From Achromobacter xylosoxidans (GTDB taxonomy: Bacteria; Pseudomonadota; Gammaproteobacteria; Burkholderiales; Burkholderiaceae_B): a stretch of 64,000 nucleotides of DNA. The DNA is taken from the NCBI RefSeq assembly GCF_014490035.1, contig NZ_CP061008.1:2356001-2420000 (forward strand), written 5' to 3'. Below the pieces are notes generated by a model, which was not told the DNA's origin, searched no databases, and worked only from the letters and a program-made list of their open reading frames with translations. The first letter of the stretch is position 1; each line of letters starts with the position of its first letter. Shown here piece by piece: positions 28,679-36,559 of this stretch. Both the position numbers and the translations under genes were made by a program.

Positions 28679-28727
28679 GCATCGCAGGAGAGTTATGCAG
28701 TTGTAGTTGCTGTTGTAGGGTGGATTC

Positions 28728-28753
28728 GGGTGCCTTCGGGCACCCTTTTTTTT
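28728..28753 (+). terminator. Intrinsic terminator of aceA
   Basis: A perfect 7-bp stem GGGTGCC / GGCACCC with the stable tetraloop TTCG is followed by eight T residues (28746-28753). It lies 50 nt after the aceA stop. Confidence 0.92.
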
Positions 28754-28879
28754 ACTTGGCGCTTGGCGTCGTTCGACATCCTTTGGGTCCACACACTCCG
28801 TTACAATAAGAAGCTTTGTGAATTCGAGCGATTCGCGCAGCCGTCCCACTTCTGGATCGGCCTATTTCTTGCTTTCAGA

Positions 28880-29518
28880 ATGCCTCAAGAACCTCCATCC
28901 TCAGCTGCCATGCCCGTGGTCGCGGCCTTCGACTTCGACGGAACGCTGACCTATCGGGACACGCTGCTCCCATTTCTGGCGCGAGTGTCGTGGCCCAAGC
29001 TGGCGCTAGGCCTGGCCATGGTGTCTCCGGCCCTAGCGCTGCTCATGTGCGGACAGGGGGGCAACGACCATGGCATGGCCAGAAGGGAACGCGCGAAACA
29101 GCGCCTGTGCAGCGTCGTGTTGCGCGGCCGCAGGCAGTCCGACCTGAAGGCGCTGGCTGCCCGTTGGATTCCTGGCATCGCGCTGCGGCCCGACATGCTC
29201 GCTCGATTGCGGGCACATCAAGAGTCCGGGCACCAGGTGGTGATCGTCAGCGCTTCCCCCGACCTCTATCTCGAGGATGTGGCCCGGGGCCTGGGGGCTG
29301 AACTCATTTGCACCAGGTTGGAAACGGAGGGAGGCCGCCTGACCGGACGTTTCAGCACGCCAAATTGCTGGGGGCCGGAGAAGGTGGCGCGCCTGGAAGC
29401 GCGTTTCGGGCCTATCGGCGACTACGCGTTGCACGCTTACGGAGACAGCAGCGGCGATGCCTGGATGCTGAAGGCCGCGGATTGCGCCTGGCTCAACGGG
29501 AAGAGGGTGGTTCGATGA
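28880..29518 (+). CDS. HAD-superfamily (SerB-like, IB) phosphatase
   Basis: About 212 residues carry all four HAD motifs: nucleophile Asp18 and acid Asp20 in FDFDGTLT, Ser in VIVSASPD, Lys in GPEKVARL, and the metal-binding YGDSSGDAWM. A helical cap (~30-90) fits subfamily IB. The start is uncertain, ATG 28880 or 28910; neither has a clear RBS. The stop overlaps the UbiA start (ATGA). Next to a phosphoribosyltransferase of the UbiA family, the likely substrate is a polyprenyl-phosphoryl-5-phosphopentose, from which it would remove the 5-phosphate. That is inference from context. In other bacteria these two domains may be fused. Confidence 0.82.
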   Translation: MPQEPPSSAAMPVVAAFDFDGTLTYRDTLLPFLARVSWPKLALGLAMVSPALALLMCGQGGNDHGMARRERAKQRLCSVVLRGRRQSDLKALAARWIPGIALRPDMLARLRAHQESGHQVVIVSASPDLYLEDVARGLGAELICTRLETEGGRLTGRFSTPNCWGPEKVARLEARFGPIGDYALHAYGDSSGDAWMLKAADCAWLNGKRVVR

Positions 29519-30393
29519 TGCCGGCATGGACCCTGCTGCGGCCCCATCAGTGGCTCAAGAACGGATTCGTGCTGGTCGGGCTGCTGTTCGGGCATTACTG
29601 GAACGATCCCGGCCTGGTCATGGCCGTCGCGATCGGATTCGTGGCATTTTGCATGGCGTCCAGCGCCGTCTACGTGTTCAACGACTACCACGACCGCGAG
29701 GCCGACGCGCGCCACCCCAGGAAGAAGATGCGCCCCATCGCGAGCGGAAGCGTAAGCCTGCGCAGCGCCCGCATGCTGGTGGCGGCATTGGTTGCGGGGG
29801 CGCTGTCGCTGCCCGCGTGGTTCGGCCTGTGGGGGGTGATGGCTGCCGTGGCTGCCTATCTCGCCCTCAATATCGCGTATACCTTCAAGCTCAAGCATGT
29901 GGTCCTGGTGGACGTGTTCTGCATCGTGGCGGGATTCATGATCCGCCTGGTCTGCGGAACCTACGCCGTGGGCATCACGCCGTCGCGCTGGATGCTGCTT
30001 TGCTCGTTCATGCTCACTTTGTTCCTGGGATTTGCGAAGCGTCGTGCGGAGTTCGGCCCGGCCTTGTCCGGGGAAGCCGCCGGGCACGGGGCCACGCGTC
30101 AGGTGCTGCGACATTATTCGCCTCAGATGCTGGACGTGCTCATGGCGGTAACCGTGAGCATGACGCTGGTGACCTACGGGCTCTACACCGTGGATGCCAC
30201 GACCGCAGCCATGCATGGCACTGACAATCTGATCATCACCCTGCCCATCGTGACCTTCGGCCTTTTCCGATACTTGTACCTGATCTACCGGGAAGGGGCG
30301 GGGGAAGACACCGGCCGGGATTTGCTGTCCGATGCGCCGATCCGCCTGGCGGTGATCGCCTGGGCTCTCGCGGTTTTCCTTCTGGTCAGATAA
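29515..30393 (+). CDS. UbiA-family prenyltransferase (decaprenyl-phosphate phosphoribosyltransferase-like)
   Basis: The protein has 292 residues and seven to nine membrane helices. The first Asp-rich site NDYHDREAD (56-64) is followed by HPRKKMRPIASG, the HP-x-K-x-x-RPIASG pattern of the Rv3806c branch, which moves phosphoribose from PRPP to decaprenyl phosphate. This is distinct from ubiquinone or haem O enzymes. It starts at ATG 29515, overlapping the HAD stop, with AGAGGG upstream; a second ATG lies at 29518. The product would be lipid-linked phosphoribose. No DprE1/DprE2 epimerase pair is nearby, so the sugar may stay ribose. Confidence 0.82.
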   Translation: MMPAWTLLRPHQWLKNGFVLVGLLFGHYWNDPGLVMAVAIGFVAFCMASSAVYVFNDYHDREADARHPRKKMRPIASGSVSLRSARMLVAALVAGALSLPAWFGLWGVMAAVAAYLALNIAYTFKLKHVVLVDVFCIVAGFMIRLVCGTYAVGITPSRWMLLCSFMLTLFLGFAKRRAEFGPALSGEAAGHGATRQVLRHYSPQMLDVLMAVTVSMTLVTYGLYTVDATTAAMHGTDNLIITLPIVTFGLFRYLYLIYREGAGEDTGRDLLSDAPIRLAVIAWALAVFLLVR

Positions 30394-30395
30394 CC

Positions 30396-30728
30396 ATGGC
30401 ATACCTATTCCTATTCCTGGCCAGCGCATGCAGCGTCGCTGCGAGCATTGCCTTGAAAATCGCGGGAACGTCCCGCGGCATGCCCTTGTTCGGCGTGCCG
30501 GGCGGCGCGACTTATGTCCTGGCCATCGCCTCATACGGCGCGGGCTTTGGCTTTTACGCGCTGTCGCTGCGCCGCTTGGACCTTACGCTGGCGTATCCGC
30601 TGATGGTCGCCATATCCATACTTGGCATCTTCGCGTATGGGGCATTTTCAGGCGCCGAGGAACTCGGCGCGTATCGCCTGGCGGGCGCCGCGCTCATCGC
30701 CCTCGGCATCTTCCTACTCTCTCAATAA
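30396..30728 (+). CDS. SMR/EamA-like four-helix membrane protein, possible lipid-sugar flippase
   Basis: This 110-residue protein has four hydrophobic helices like small multidrug-resistance and ArnE/ArnF proteins. Motifs include SIALKIAG near TM1 and YALSLRRLDLTLAYPLMVAI, the EmrE-like TM3 signature. It starts 2 nt after the UbiA stop. Between a lipid-sugar synthase and a GT-C-like protein, a flippase for polyprenyl-phosphate pentose is the best reading. A drug exporter is the alternative. Confidence 0.78.
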   Translation: MAYLFLFLASACSVAASIALKIAGTSRGMPLFGVPGGATYVLAIASYGAGFGFYALSLRRLDLTLAYPLMVAISILGIFAYGAFSGAEELGAYRLAGAALIALGIFLLSQ

Positions 30729-30739
30729 AAGCCGATCCG

Positions 30740-31867
30740 ATGATGACGAGATTCTTCGGCAGCCGCTTCTACAGCGGTTTCCTGTTGCTGTTCTTTTTCC
30801 TGATGGTGGCGGCGGCCTCGTTCAATGGCTTCTATACGAAGTGGCGCCTGAACGACGGCCATCCTTCGCTGGGCTTGTCGTACATGGTTGAAGGGACCGC
30901 CGCTCGACCCTACGTCTATCGCCAGCTGCTTCCCGCCATTGCCAATCAGGTCCAGGCCTGGCTGCCGCCGGCAAGCGTGGAGCGGATTTCCAAGAGCCTG
31001 TCGGACCCGCGGAAAGTGAACAGCCGCTCCAGCCTGGCGATGAAGTATCCCGAATCAGAGGCCCTGAAGCCGGCAGTCGCCTTGCGCTATTACATCGTCT
31101 ATTACCTGACCTTCTTCGCCTTGGTCGCCTGCCTTTACGTCATGCGCGCACTCTGCCTGCGGGTCGGGGCGACGGCGCCGGCCGCGATCGCCGCGCCGGC
31201 GGTCATGGCCTTGCTCTTGCCGTTCATGCTGACCGAGGGCGGCTACTTCTACGACTTCACCGAGGCGCTCTTCATCATGAGCGCCGTGACGCTTGCGCTG
31301 GGCATGACAACGCTGCGTTCATGGCGGGTGCCGCTCCTGCTGGCGCTGGCGGGGCTGGCGACGTGGAACAAGGAGGCGTTCTTCTGGTTTACGCCGGCGC
31401 TCTATCCGCTCCTGCGCGGGCACTTGGACCGCGTGCGCGCGGCTGGCCTGGTTTCCGCGTTGATGTTGGTCGGCGGCTGCGTCTACCTGGCGATGCGGCT
31501 GCGCTATGCCGGAAATCCCGGTACGACGGTGGATTTCCAGCTATGGGACAACCTGCTGTTCTACGCGGATCCCGGCAACTGGTTCCGCACTGAGAACACG
31601 TACGGCATTCTGTTGCCGCGCGGTTTCAGCATCGTGTTCATGCTTGTCTTTGCCGGCCTGCTGGCCAAGGCATGGCGCAGCTTGCCTGCCGCCTTGCGCA
31701 ACCATGGCGCGACAGCCGCGGCGATCAATCTGCCCCTGTTCTTCCTGTTCTGTTCGCCTGGTGAAATGCGCAATCTCAGCATGCTGTATCCCACGTTGCT
31801 GCTGTTGATCGCCTGCGCGCTGTCGGCGTGGCTGGCCGGGGCCGGCCACGCCAACCGGTCCCGATAA
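30740..31867 (+). CDS. Multispan membrane protein, possible GT-C glycosyltransferase
   Basis: The protein has 375 residues with about nine hydrophobic segments. A soluble loop (~45-100) after TM1 contains GLSYMVEGTAARPYVYRQLLP and a polar helix. Later segments carry TEGGYFYDFTEALF and WNKEAFFWFTPALYPLLR, the acidic-plus-aromatic loops often seen in GT-C enzymes. I do not recognise a named family. As last gene of the HAD-UbiA-SMR operon it is the natural acceptor-side transferase for a lipid-linked pentose. Start ATG 30740 or 30743. Confidence 0.72.
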   Translation: MMTRFFGSRFYSGFLLLFFFLMVAAASFNGFYTKWRLNDGHPSLGLSYMVEGTAARPYVYRQLLPAIANQVQAWLPPASVERISKSLSDPRKVNSRSSLAMKYPESEALKPAVALRYYIVYYLTFFALVACLYVMRALCLRVGATAPAAIAAPAVMALLLPFMLTEGGYFYDFTEALFIMSAVTLALGMTTLRSWRVPLLLALAGLATWNKEAFFWFTPALYPLLRGHLDRVRAAGLVSALMLVGGCVYLAMRLRYAGNPGTTVDFQLWDNLLFYADPGNWFRTENTYGILLPRGFSIVFMLVFAGLLAKAWRSLPAALRNHGATAAAINLPLFFLFCSPGEMRNLSMLYPTLLLLIACALSAWLAGAGHANRSR

Positions 31868-31900
31868 GGGAAGCCCGGCAATTCTGCGCGGCGCTTGGCG

Positions 31901-34900
31901 TCAGAGCCCGAAGAACGCCGAGTACACCAGCCTTTCCTCCACCACGCGGCGCTGCTGCGTGGCGCCGGCGCGCCGTTCGGGCACGGCGTTGTCGGTGTAG
32001 TAGCGTTCGTATTCGCGCACCGCGATGCGCGCAGGCTTGCCGCCGCGGTCGGGCAGCGTGACGCTGGCGGACCAGATGACCGGATCCAGCAGCTCGCCCA
32101 GCAGGGGGCCTTCCAGCACTGGCGGAAAACGCACCACCGGGCCGACGACCACGTTGCCCAGGCGCGAGAGATCGGCGAGCGTCGTGGGCGTGGCGGTTTC
32201 CAGGATGGGCAGTTCGCGCATGCGGTCTATGAGTATGGGGCCAGGTATCGGGCCTGGCGGCTGGGGCGCCGGTCCTGACGGATCCAGCAGGCCCGAGGCC
32301 AGTACGGCGGCATCGCTCCAGGCCAGGTCGCTGTCCAGTGCCGGGTCGCGCGTCTGCAGCACCAGCTCGACGCGGTTGCGGCCGCTTTCGGCCGTCTGGC
32401 CTATGCCGGGAATGAAGGAGATGTTCAGGTACTCGGAGTCCAGCGGGAACTTCATCGGCCCGTGTTTGGGCACCACGCCGCGCAGGCTGAACGTCAGCCG
32501 GCCGCGTTTCTGCTCGAACACGGCGCGGCGGCGCGGCAGCACCTGGGAGAACTCGGCCTGCACCACCCGCGACAGCTTGGCCGAACCGATGGCGTTGGGC
32601 TGATAGCGGGCCAGCGCCAGGCGCACGAAGGGCATGTAGGTCCGGCCGGGGTCGAGCTCGATGTCGCAATACCAGCGCGCGCGTTCCTCGCTCCAGCGCA
32701 CGCGGTGTCCGACCACATGCACCAGCTTGGCCGGGATTTCCTGCAGATAGACCTGCTCGTCGGTGACGCGCGCCGAGAAGTCCGACACGCGTGCCTTGTG
32801 CTTGGGCGGGGCCGTTTCCCACAACGGATCCAGGCCCCATTGCGTCACCAGCGGCGTCAGCGGGTTGGTGATGTCGGTGAAGTTCTGGCCGTCGCCCGCG
32901 ATCACCACGCCCAGCAACTCGCCGTCGCCGGAGGAGAACCAGGGCCGCTCCAGCCAGACCCGCAGGCCGTTGCCCAGCCGCGTTACGTCCAGCTTGCCGT
33001 CGCCCGCCGTTTCCTCCCAGCGGAAGGTCGGCACCACGTAGGTCAGGACGGGGGCGTCCGGCGGCGCGCTGGCGCGCACGATGGTGTTCTGTGCCGTACC
33101 GTCGCGCCTGAGCACCGGGGCGCCAGGGTCATCGTCCGCGCCCGTTTCCACCAGCGGGCCGTCGGCAACGGGCCCCAGCCGCGTGACCTTGTCCGCCTGC
33201 GCGTACAGCGAGGGCGGCAGGTATTCGCGGAACCGCGTGGCGGCGCGCAGACGGTAGCGGATGAGGCGGAATCGGGTGTCGCCGAATTCATGGCGGTCGC
33301 CGCGCGCGCGCAGCTTGCCGTCCGCGTTCAGTTGTTCCTTCACCGCGTTGCTCAGGGTGAAGAGGTTCGCGTAGTTTTCCGACAAGGGAACCTCGGCCAG
33401 CACGCCATGGCCGGCCTGGCGTTCCGGGCGCGGCTTCTGCAGGTCGTCCACCCATTCGTGCCAATCGGCCTCGATCTCGACCTTGCCGGTGGTGGGGCCG
33501 TGCAGCCGTACGCGGGCGTACAGGTCCGCGTGGGCATCGCCAGGTCCGCGTTGCGGTTCCTCTGCCATCAGCAGCAGCGGCTCGCAGATTGGTTGCTGCG
33601 TCGCATGGACCAGCACCAGCGAGCGGTACGGCGTGACCATCCAGCAGCCGCCCAGTACGGAAGACAGGCGCAGCGTGCCGCGCTCGCCTTCGCTGTTCGC
33701 CCAGGCGGGGATGCCGAAGGTGTTGGCCAGGCCGGGATTCACGAAGCTGGAATAGCGCAGCCGGGCAATGCGCCCTTTGGGCAGGTAGAAGGTCAGGACC
33801 CGCTTGGCTTCGTCCCAGCTGGGGAGGCCGTCGTCCAGGAAGTCCTCCGAGCAGGGCGGGTCGGTCAGGGTGGCGCGACGCTCTTCCAGCACGATGCGCA
33901 AGCCCAGCGTGTCCGGCCACTTGGATGCATGCGCCACCAGCAGCACAAGCTCTTGCGCGGGCGTCAGCGCGATTACCGCGCTGGGTCCCAGCACCTTCGG
34001 TCCCGTGACGCCGGGCAGGGCATGGCCGGGCTGGGCGCGCAGCGCGATGCCGCCCGCGGCCGGGTCCGGCAGATAAGGCGTGAGCACCTGGGCTTCGCGG
34101 TGGATGACATATTGCCCGGCGGCCAGGCGCTCGCCGGTGGGATGCTCGGCCGAGGGTTCTTTCGGCGGCACCTGTTCGGTGGTGGCGACCGCTTTCAGCA
34201 CCTGCGGCGTCACCAGTTCTATGTCCGTGCCCGGCCCCTCGTCGTAGAGCGTACCGGCGTCGCGGGCTGCGATCTCGTAGGCCTGCTTGATGCCGGCGGG
34301 GCTGCCCATCATGGCGTCGAACAGGCCGTGCGTTTCGCATTGCAGCTGCGAAGCCTTGGGCGGCACCACGTGGCGTTCATTGATGGCGGTATACGTGTAG
34401 TCCTTGGAGGCGTCCTCCAGGCGGGCAGCCTTGAAATCGGGGCTGTCGAGGTAGGTGGCCGGGTCCATGCCGGTATTGCTTCGAATCACCAAGCGCTCCA
34501 GCGACTCGCCTTCACTCAGGCGGGCGCGTTGCACCAGCGCCGGCGGGTCCACCGGCTCGAAGCGCCAGTAGACGACGGGCTGGGTGGCGTTGTCGTCGCG
34601 CTCCAGCGAGGGATCGTCATGCGCCAGGCTGTTGCCGGCCAGGTCCACCAGGCGCGCGCGGAAGCGGTACGGCATGCCGAAGCGCAGGCGCGGCAGGCTG
34701 CCCTTGGCCGCCGCGAAGCTGACCGCCAGGCCGTTGCCTTTTTCCGCGGCCGTGTCCTGCACGTCTTCCGGCGCCTCGCCTTGCACACCGCTGTCCGGAT
34801 CGACGCGGTCACGCAGCGTGCGCCCGGGCCGCGGAGCCACCAGGCTCCAGCCGGTCCAGCGGAACAGCGATTCATGCAGGTATTGGTCGTCCGGGTCCTC

Positions 34901-36550
34901 GCCGCCGCTGGTGGAGGCGCCTTTTACATAGCCCTCGTCGTCAGGCAGTTGCAACGGCGCGCCGCCATCCGTGCAGCGGTAGGTGCCGGCGCGCTGGCAC
35001 AACGAGCGCCATTTCGGAGGATCGCCAGGCGCCTGCGGCTGCGCATCCACGCGATAGCCGCGCAGCAGATCCTCGGCATAGAGCACGATGCTGCCCGGCG
35101 CGCCCGACAGCGCCGCGTTCTTCAGGGCCGCGGCCGCGGCGTTCTGCGCGACCTCCCAGGCGCGGCCGCGCCGCGCCACGCCCAGGCCGCCCGAGCGCAG
35201 CGCAGCCACGCCCTGCTTGTCGCCGGTGGTGTAGGTCACCGCGCCGTCGGCGCCCAGCGCCAGGCTCTTGGCGATCAGGTTCTGGGCGCTGAGCACGAAG
35301 TCCACGGTTTTTAGCGCGGCGCCGTCGGCGTCGACCTGGTAGACGTCGAACGGCGTGCGTGGTTCGTACAGGTTCCAGCTGTCGTCCGCGCGGCGCAGCT
35401 TCAGCATGCCGCGTTCATGGTCGGCGGGATTGCGGGGACGCGTGGTGAAGCGTTCCGCGTCGCCCGTCCAGGCGGTGGCGGGGCAGGCGTCATCACCGGC
35501 GTCGTGGCCGTCCTCCCAGCGCAGGGTCAGGAAGAAATAGCCCTGCGCGGCGGGCGCCGCCGCCAACTGCTGTTCCAAGACCGAACTCGCCGGGACCAGG
35601 CAGTCGATGACCAGTCCGAGCTGGCGCAGCAGCGCCGGGTAATCGCCGTAGGACGCCACGATGGCGTGGAAGTCCATTTCCGGCTGCGCAGGCGGCGCGG
35701 GCACGTTTGCGCCGTCAGGCCGGCGGATGCTGCGTTGTTGCGCCGTGGGCGGGTTGCGGCGGTAGAAACGGTTGGCCTGGAACAGGGTGTACTCGGCCTG
35801 CGAGTTCCACAGCTTCATCAGGTTCTGGTCGGGGCCGGCGAGGCCGCCATCGTTCCAGCGGGTGGGCAGGGCGCGCAGCGGGAAGCTCGCCCCGGGCTGG
35901 GGATTGCCCTCGGCGTTCACGCCCGGCGCCGCAGCGTGGCCTTCGTAGACGCTATGCGGGCCGTAGACCTGGGAGCGCAGCACGCGCTCGGCGCCGTCGC
36001 CGCCGTCGTCGAAGAAGCGGTCGAAGCCGGGCAGCGGCATTTCGACGCGCCGGTCGCCCAGCGAGATGAAGGCCGTGCGCGTGCCGCAGTCGCTCAGCAT
36101 GTCCTTCAGGCCCGGATGCGCGTCGCGCCAGGGCAGCAGCGTGGGCGGCGTGCCGGTGGCCTGCACCGCCAGCCTGCCGTAGTGCTTGCGCGCCAGGCCC
36201 AGCACGCCCGCCACCGAGTACGAGAACAGGTTGACTTTGCTCATGTCGCGGAACACGAAACCGGCGACCGGCGTGGTCTTGGGCAGCAGCCGTTCCCACA
36301 GCGCCGCGTCGGCTTGCGCCTGCGGCTCCAGCTCGATCTCCGCCGCGCCGGTGTTCAGCGCGAAGCGCACCCGCTCCAGCGTGCGCGGCCAGTTGACCCA
36401 GTCGGCGAACGCGTGCAGCTGCTGCTCGTTCACGGCCTGCGGCGTCAGGCGCGGCGAGGCCACGATGGAGATGCGCAGCCGGCCGGCGTCGGGGCCGGCG
36501 GGTACGCGGCCGTTGGGGATCGCGGTCCAGACTATCGTTTGCTTGGCCAT
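31901..36550 (-). CDS. Giant protein of unknown function (1549 residues)
   Basis: I do not recognise this family. The protein has no signal peptide, no hydrophobic membrane span, no P-loop and no obvious catalytic motif. By eye it is beta-rich, with many short strands alternating charged and aromatic residues, and is Pro/Asp-rich in loops. One segment reads YRFRARLVDLAGNSL, reminiscent of Ig-like or fibronectin-like folds. A Pro-rich hinge (GPAPQPPGPIPGPILID) lies ~110 residues before the end, and the C-terminus is RVVEERLVYSAFFGL. It starts 9 nt after the stop of the second giant gene, behind AGGAA, and the two must form an operon. It converges with the GT-C-like gene (33-nt gap). Composition looks like the neighbourhood. 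Confidence 0.8.
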   Translation of the reverse strand: MAKQTIVWTAIPNGRVPAGPDAGRLRISIVASPRLTPQAVNEQQLHAFADWVNWPRTLERVRFALNTGAAEIELEPQAQADAALWERLLPKTTPVAGFVFRDMSKVNLFSYSVAGVLGLARKHYGRLAVQATGTPPTLLPWRDAHPGLKDMLSDCGTRTAFISLGDRRVEMPLPGFDRFFDDGGDGAERVLRSQVYGPHSVYEGHAAAPGVNAEGNPQPGASFPLRALPTRWNDGGLAGPDQNLMKLWNSQAEYTLFQANRFYRRNPPTAQQRSIRRPDGANVPAPPAQPEMDFHAIVASYGDYPALLRQLGLVIDCLVPASSVLEQQLAAAPAAQGYFFLTLRWEDGHDAGDDACPATAWTGDAERFTTRPRNPADHERGMLKLRRADDSWNLYEPRTPFDVYQVDADGAALKTVDFVLSAQNLIAKSLALGADGAVTYTTGDKQGVAALRSGGLGVARRGRAWEVAQNAAAAALKNAALSGAPGSIVLYAEDLLRGYRVDAQPQAPGDPPKWRSLCQRAGTYRCTDGGAPLQLPDDEGYVKGASTSGGEDPDDQYLHESLFRWTGWSLVAPRPGRTLRDRVDPDSGVQGEAPEDVQDTAAEKGNGLAVSFAAAKGSLPRLRFGMPYRFRARLVDLAGNSLAHDDPSLERDDNATQPVVYWRFEPVDPPALVQRARLSEGESLERLVIRSNTGMDPATYLDSPDFKAARLEDASKDYTYTAINERHVVPPKASQLQCETHGLFDAMMGSPAGIKQAYEIAARDAGTLYDEGPGTDIELVTPQVLKAVATTEQVPPKEPSAEHPTGERLAAGQYVIHREAQVLTPYLPDPAAGGIALRAQPGHALPGVTGPKVLGPSAVIALTPAQELVLLVAHASKWPDTLGLRIVLEERRATLTDPPCSEDFLDDGLPSWDEAKRVLTFYLPKGRIARLRYSSFVNPGLANTFGIPAWANSEGERGTLRLSSVLGGCWMVTPYRSLVLVHATQQPICEPLLLMAEEPQRGPGDAHADLYARVRLHGPTTGKVEIEADWHEWVDDLQKPRPERQAGHGVLAEVPLSENYANLFTLSNAVKEQLNADGKLRARGDRHEFGDTRFRLIRYRLRAATRFREYLPPSLYAQADKVTRLGPVADGPLVETGADDDPGAPVLRRDGTAQNTIVRASAPPDAPVLTYVVPTFRWEETAGDGKLDVTRLGNGLRVWLERPWFSSGDGELLGVVIAGDGQNFTDITNPLTPLVTQWGLDPLWETAPPKHKARVSDFSARVTDEQVYLQEIPAKLVHVVGHRVRWSEERARWYCDIELDPGRTYMPFVRLALARYQPNAIGSAKLSRVVQAEFSQVLPRRRAVFEQKRGRLTFSLRGVVPKHGPMKFPLDSEYLNISFIPGIGQTAESGRNRVELVLQTRDPALDSDLAWSDAAVLASGLLDPSGPAPQPPGPIPGPILIDRMRELPILETATPTTLADLSRLGNVVVGPVVRFPPVLEGPLLGELLDPVIWSASVTLPDRGGKPARIAVREYERYYTDNAVPERRAGATQQRRVVEERLVYSAFFGL

Positions 36551-36559
36551 GGACGTTCC

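Noticed and set aside
32462..35314. 950-codon plus-strand frame
   Set aside because: Antisense mirror of the 1549-residue gene, same Arg/Gln/Val-rich composition and no family match.
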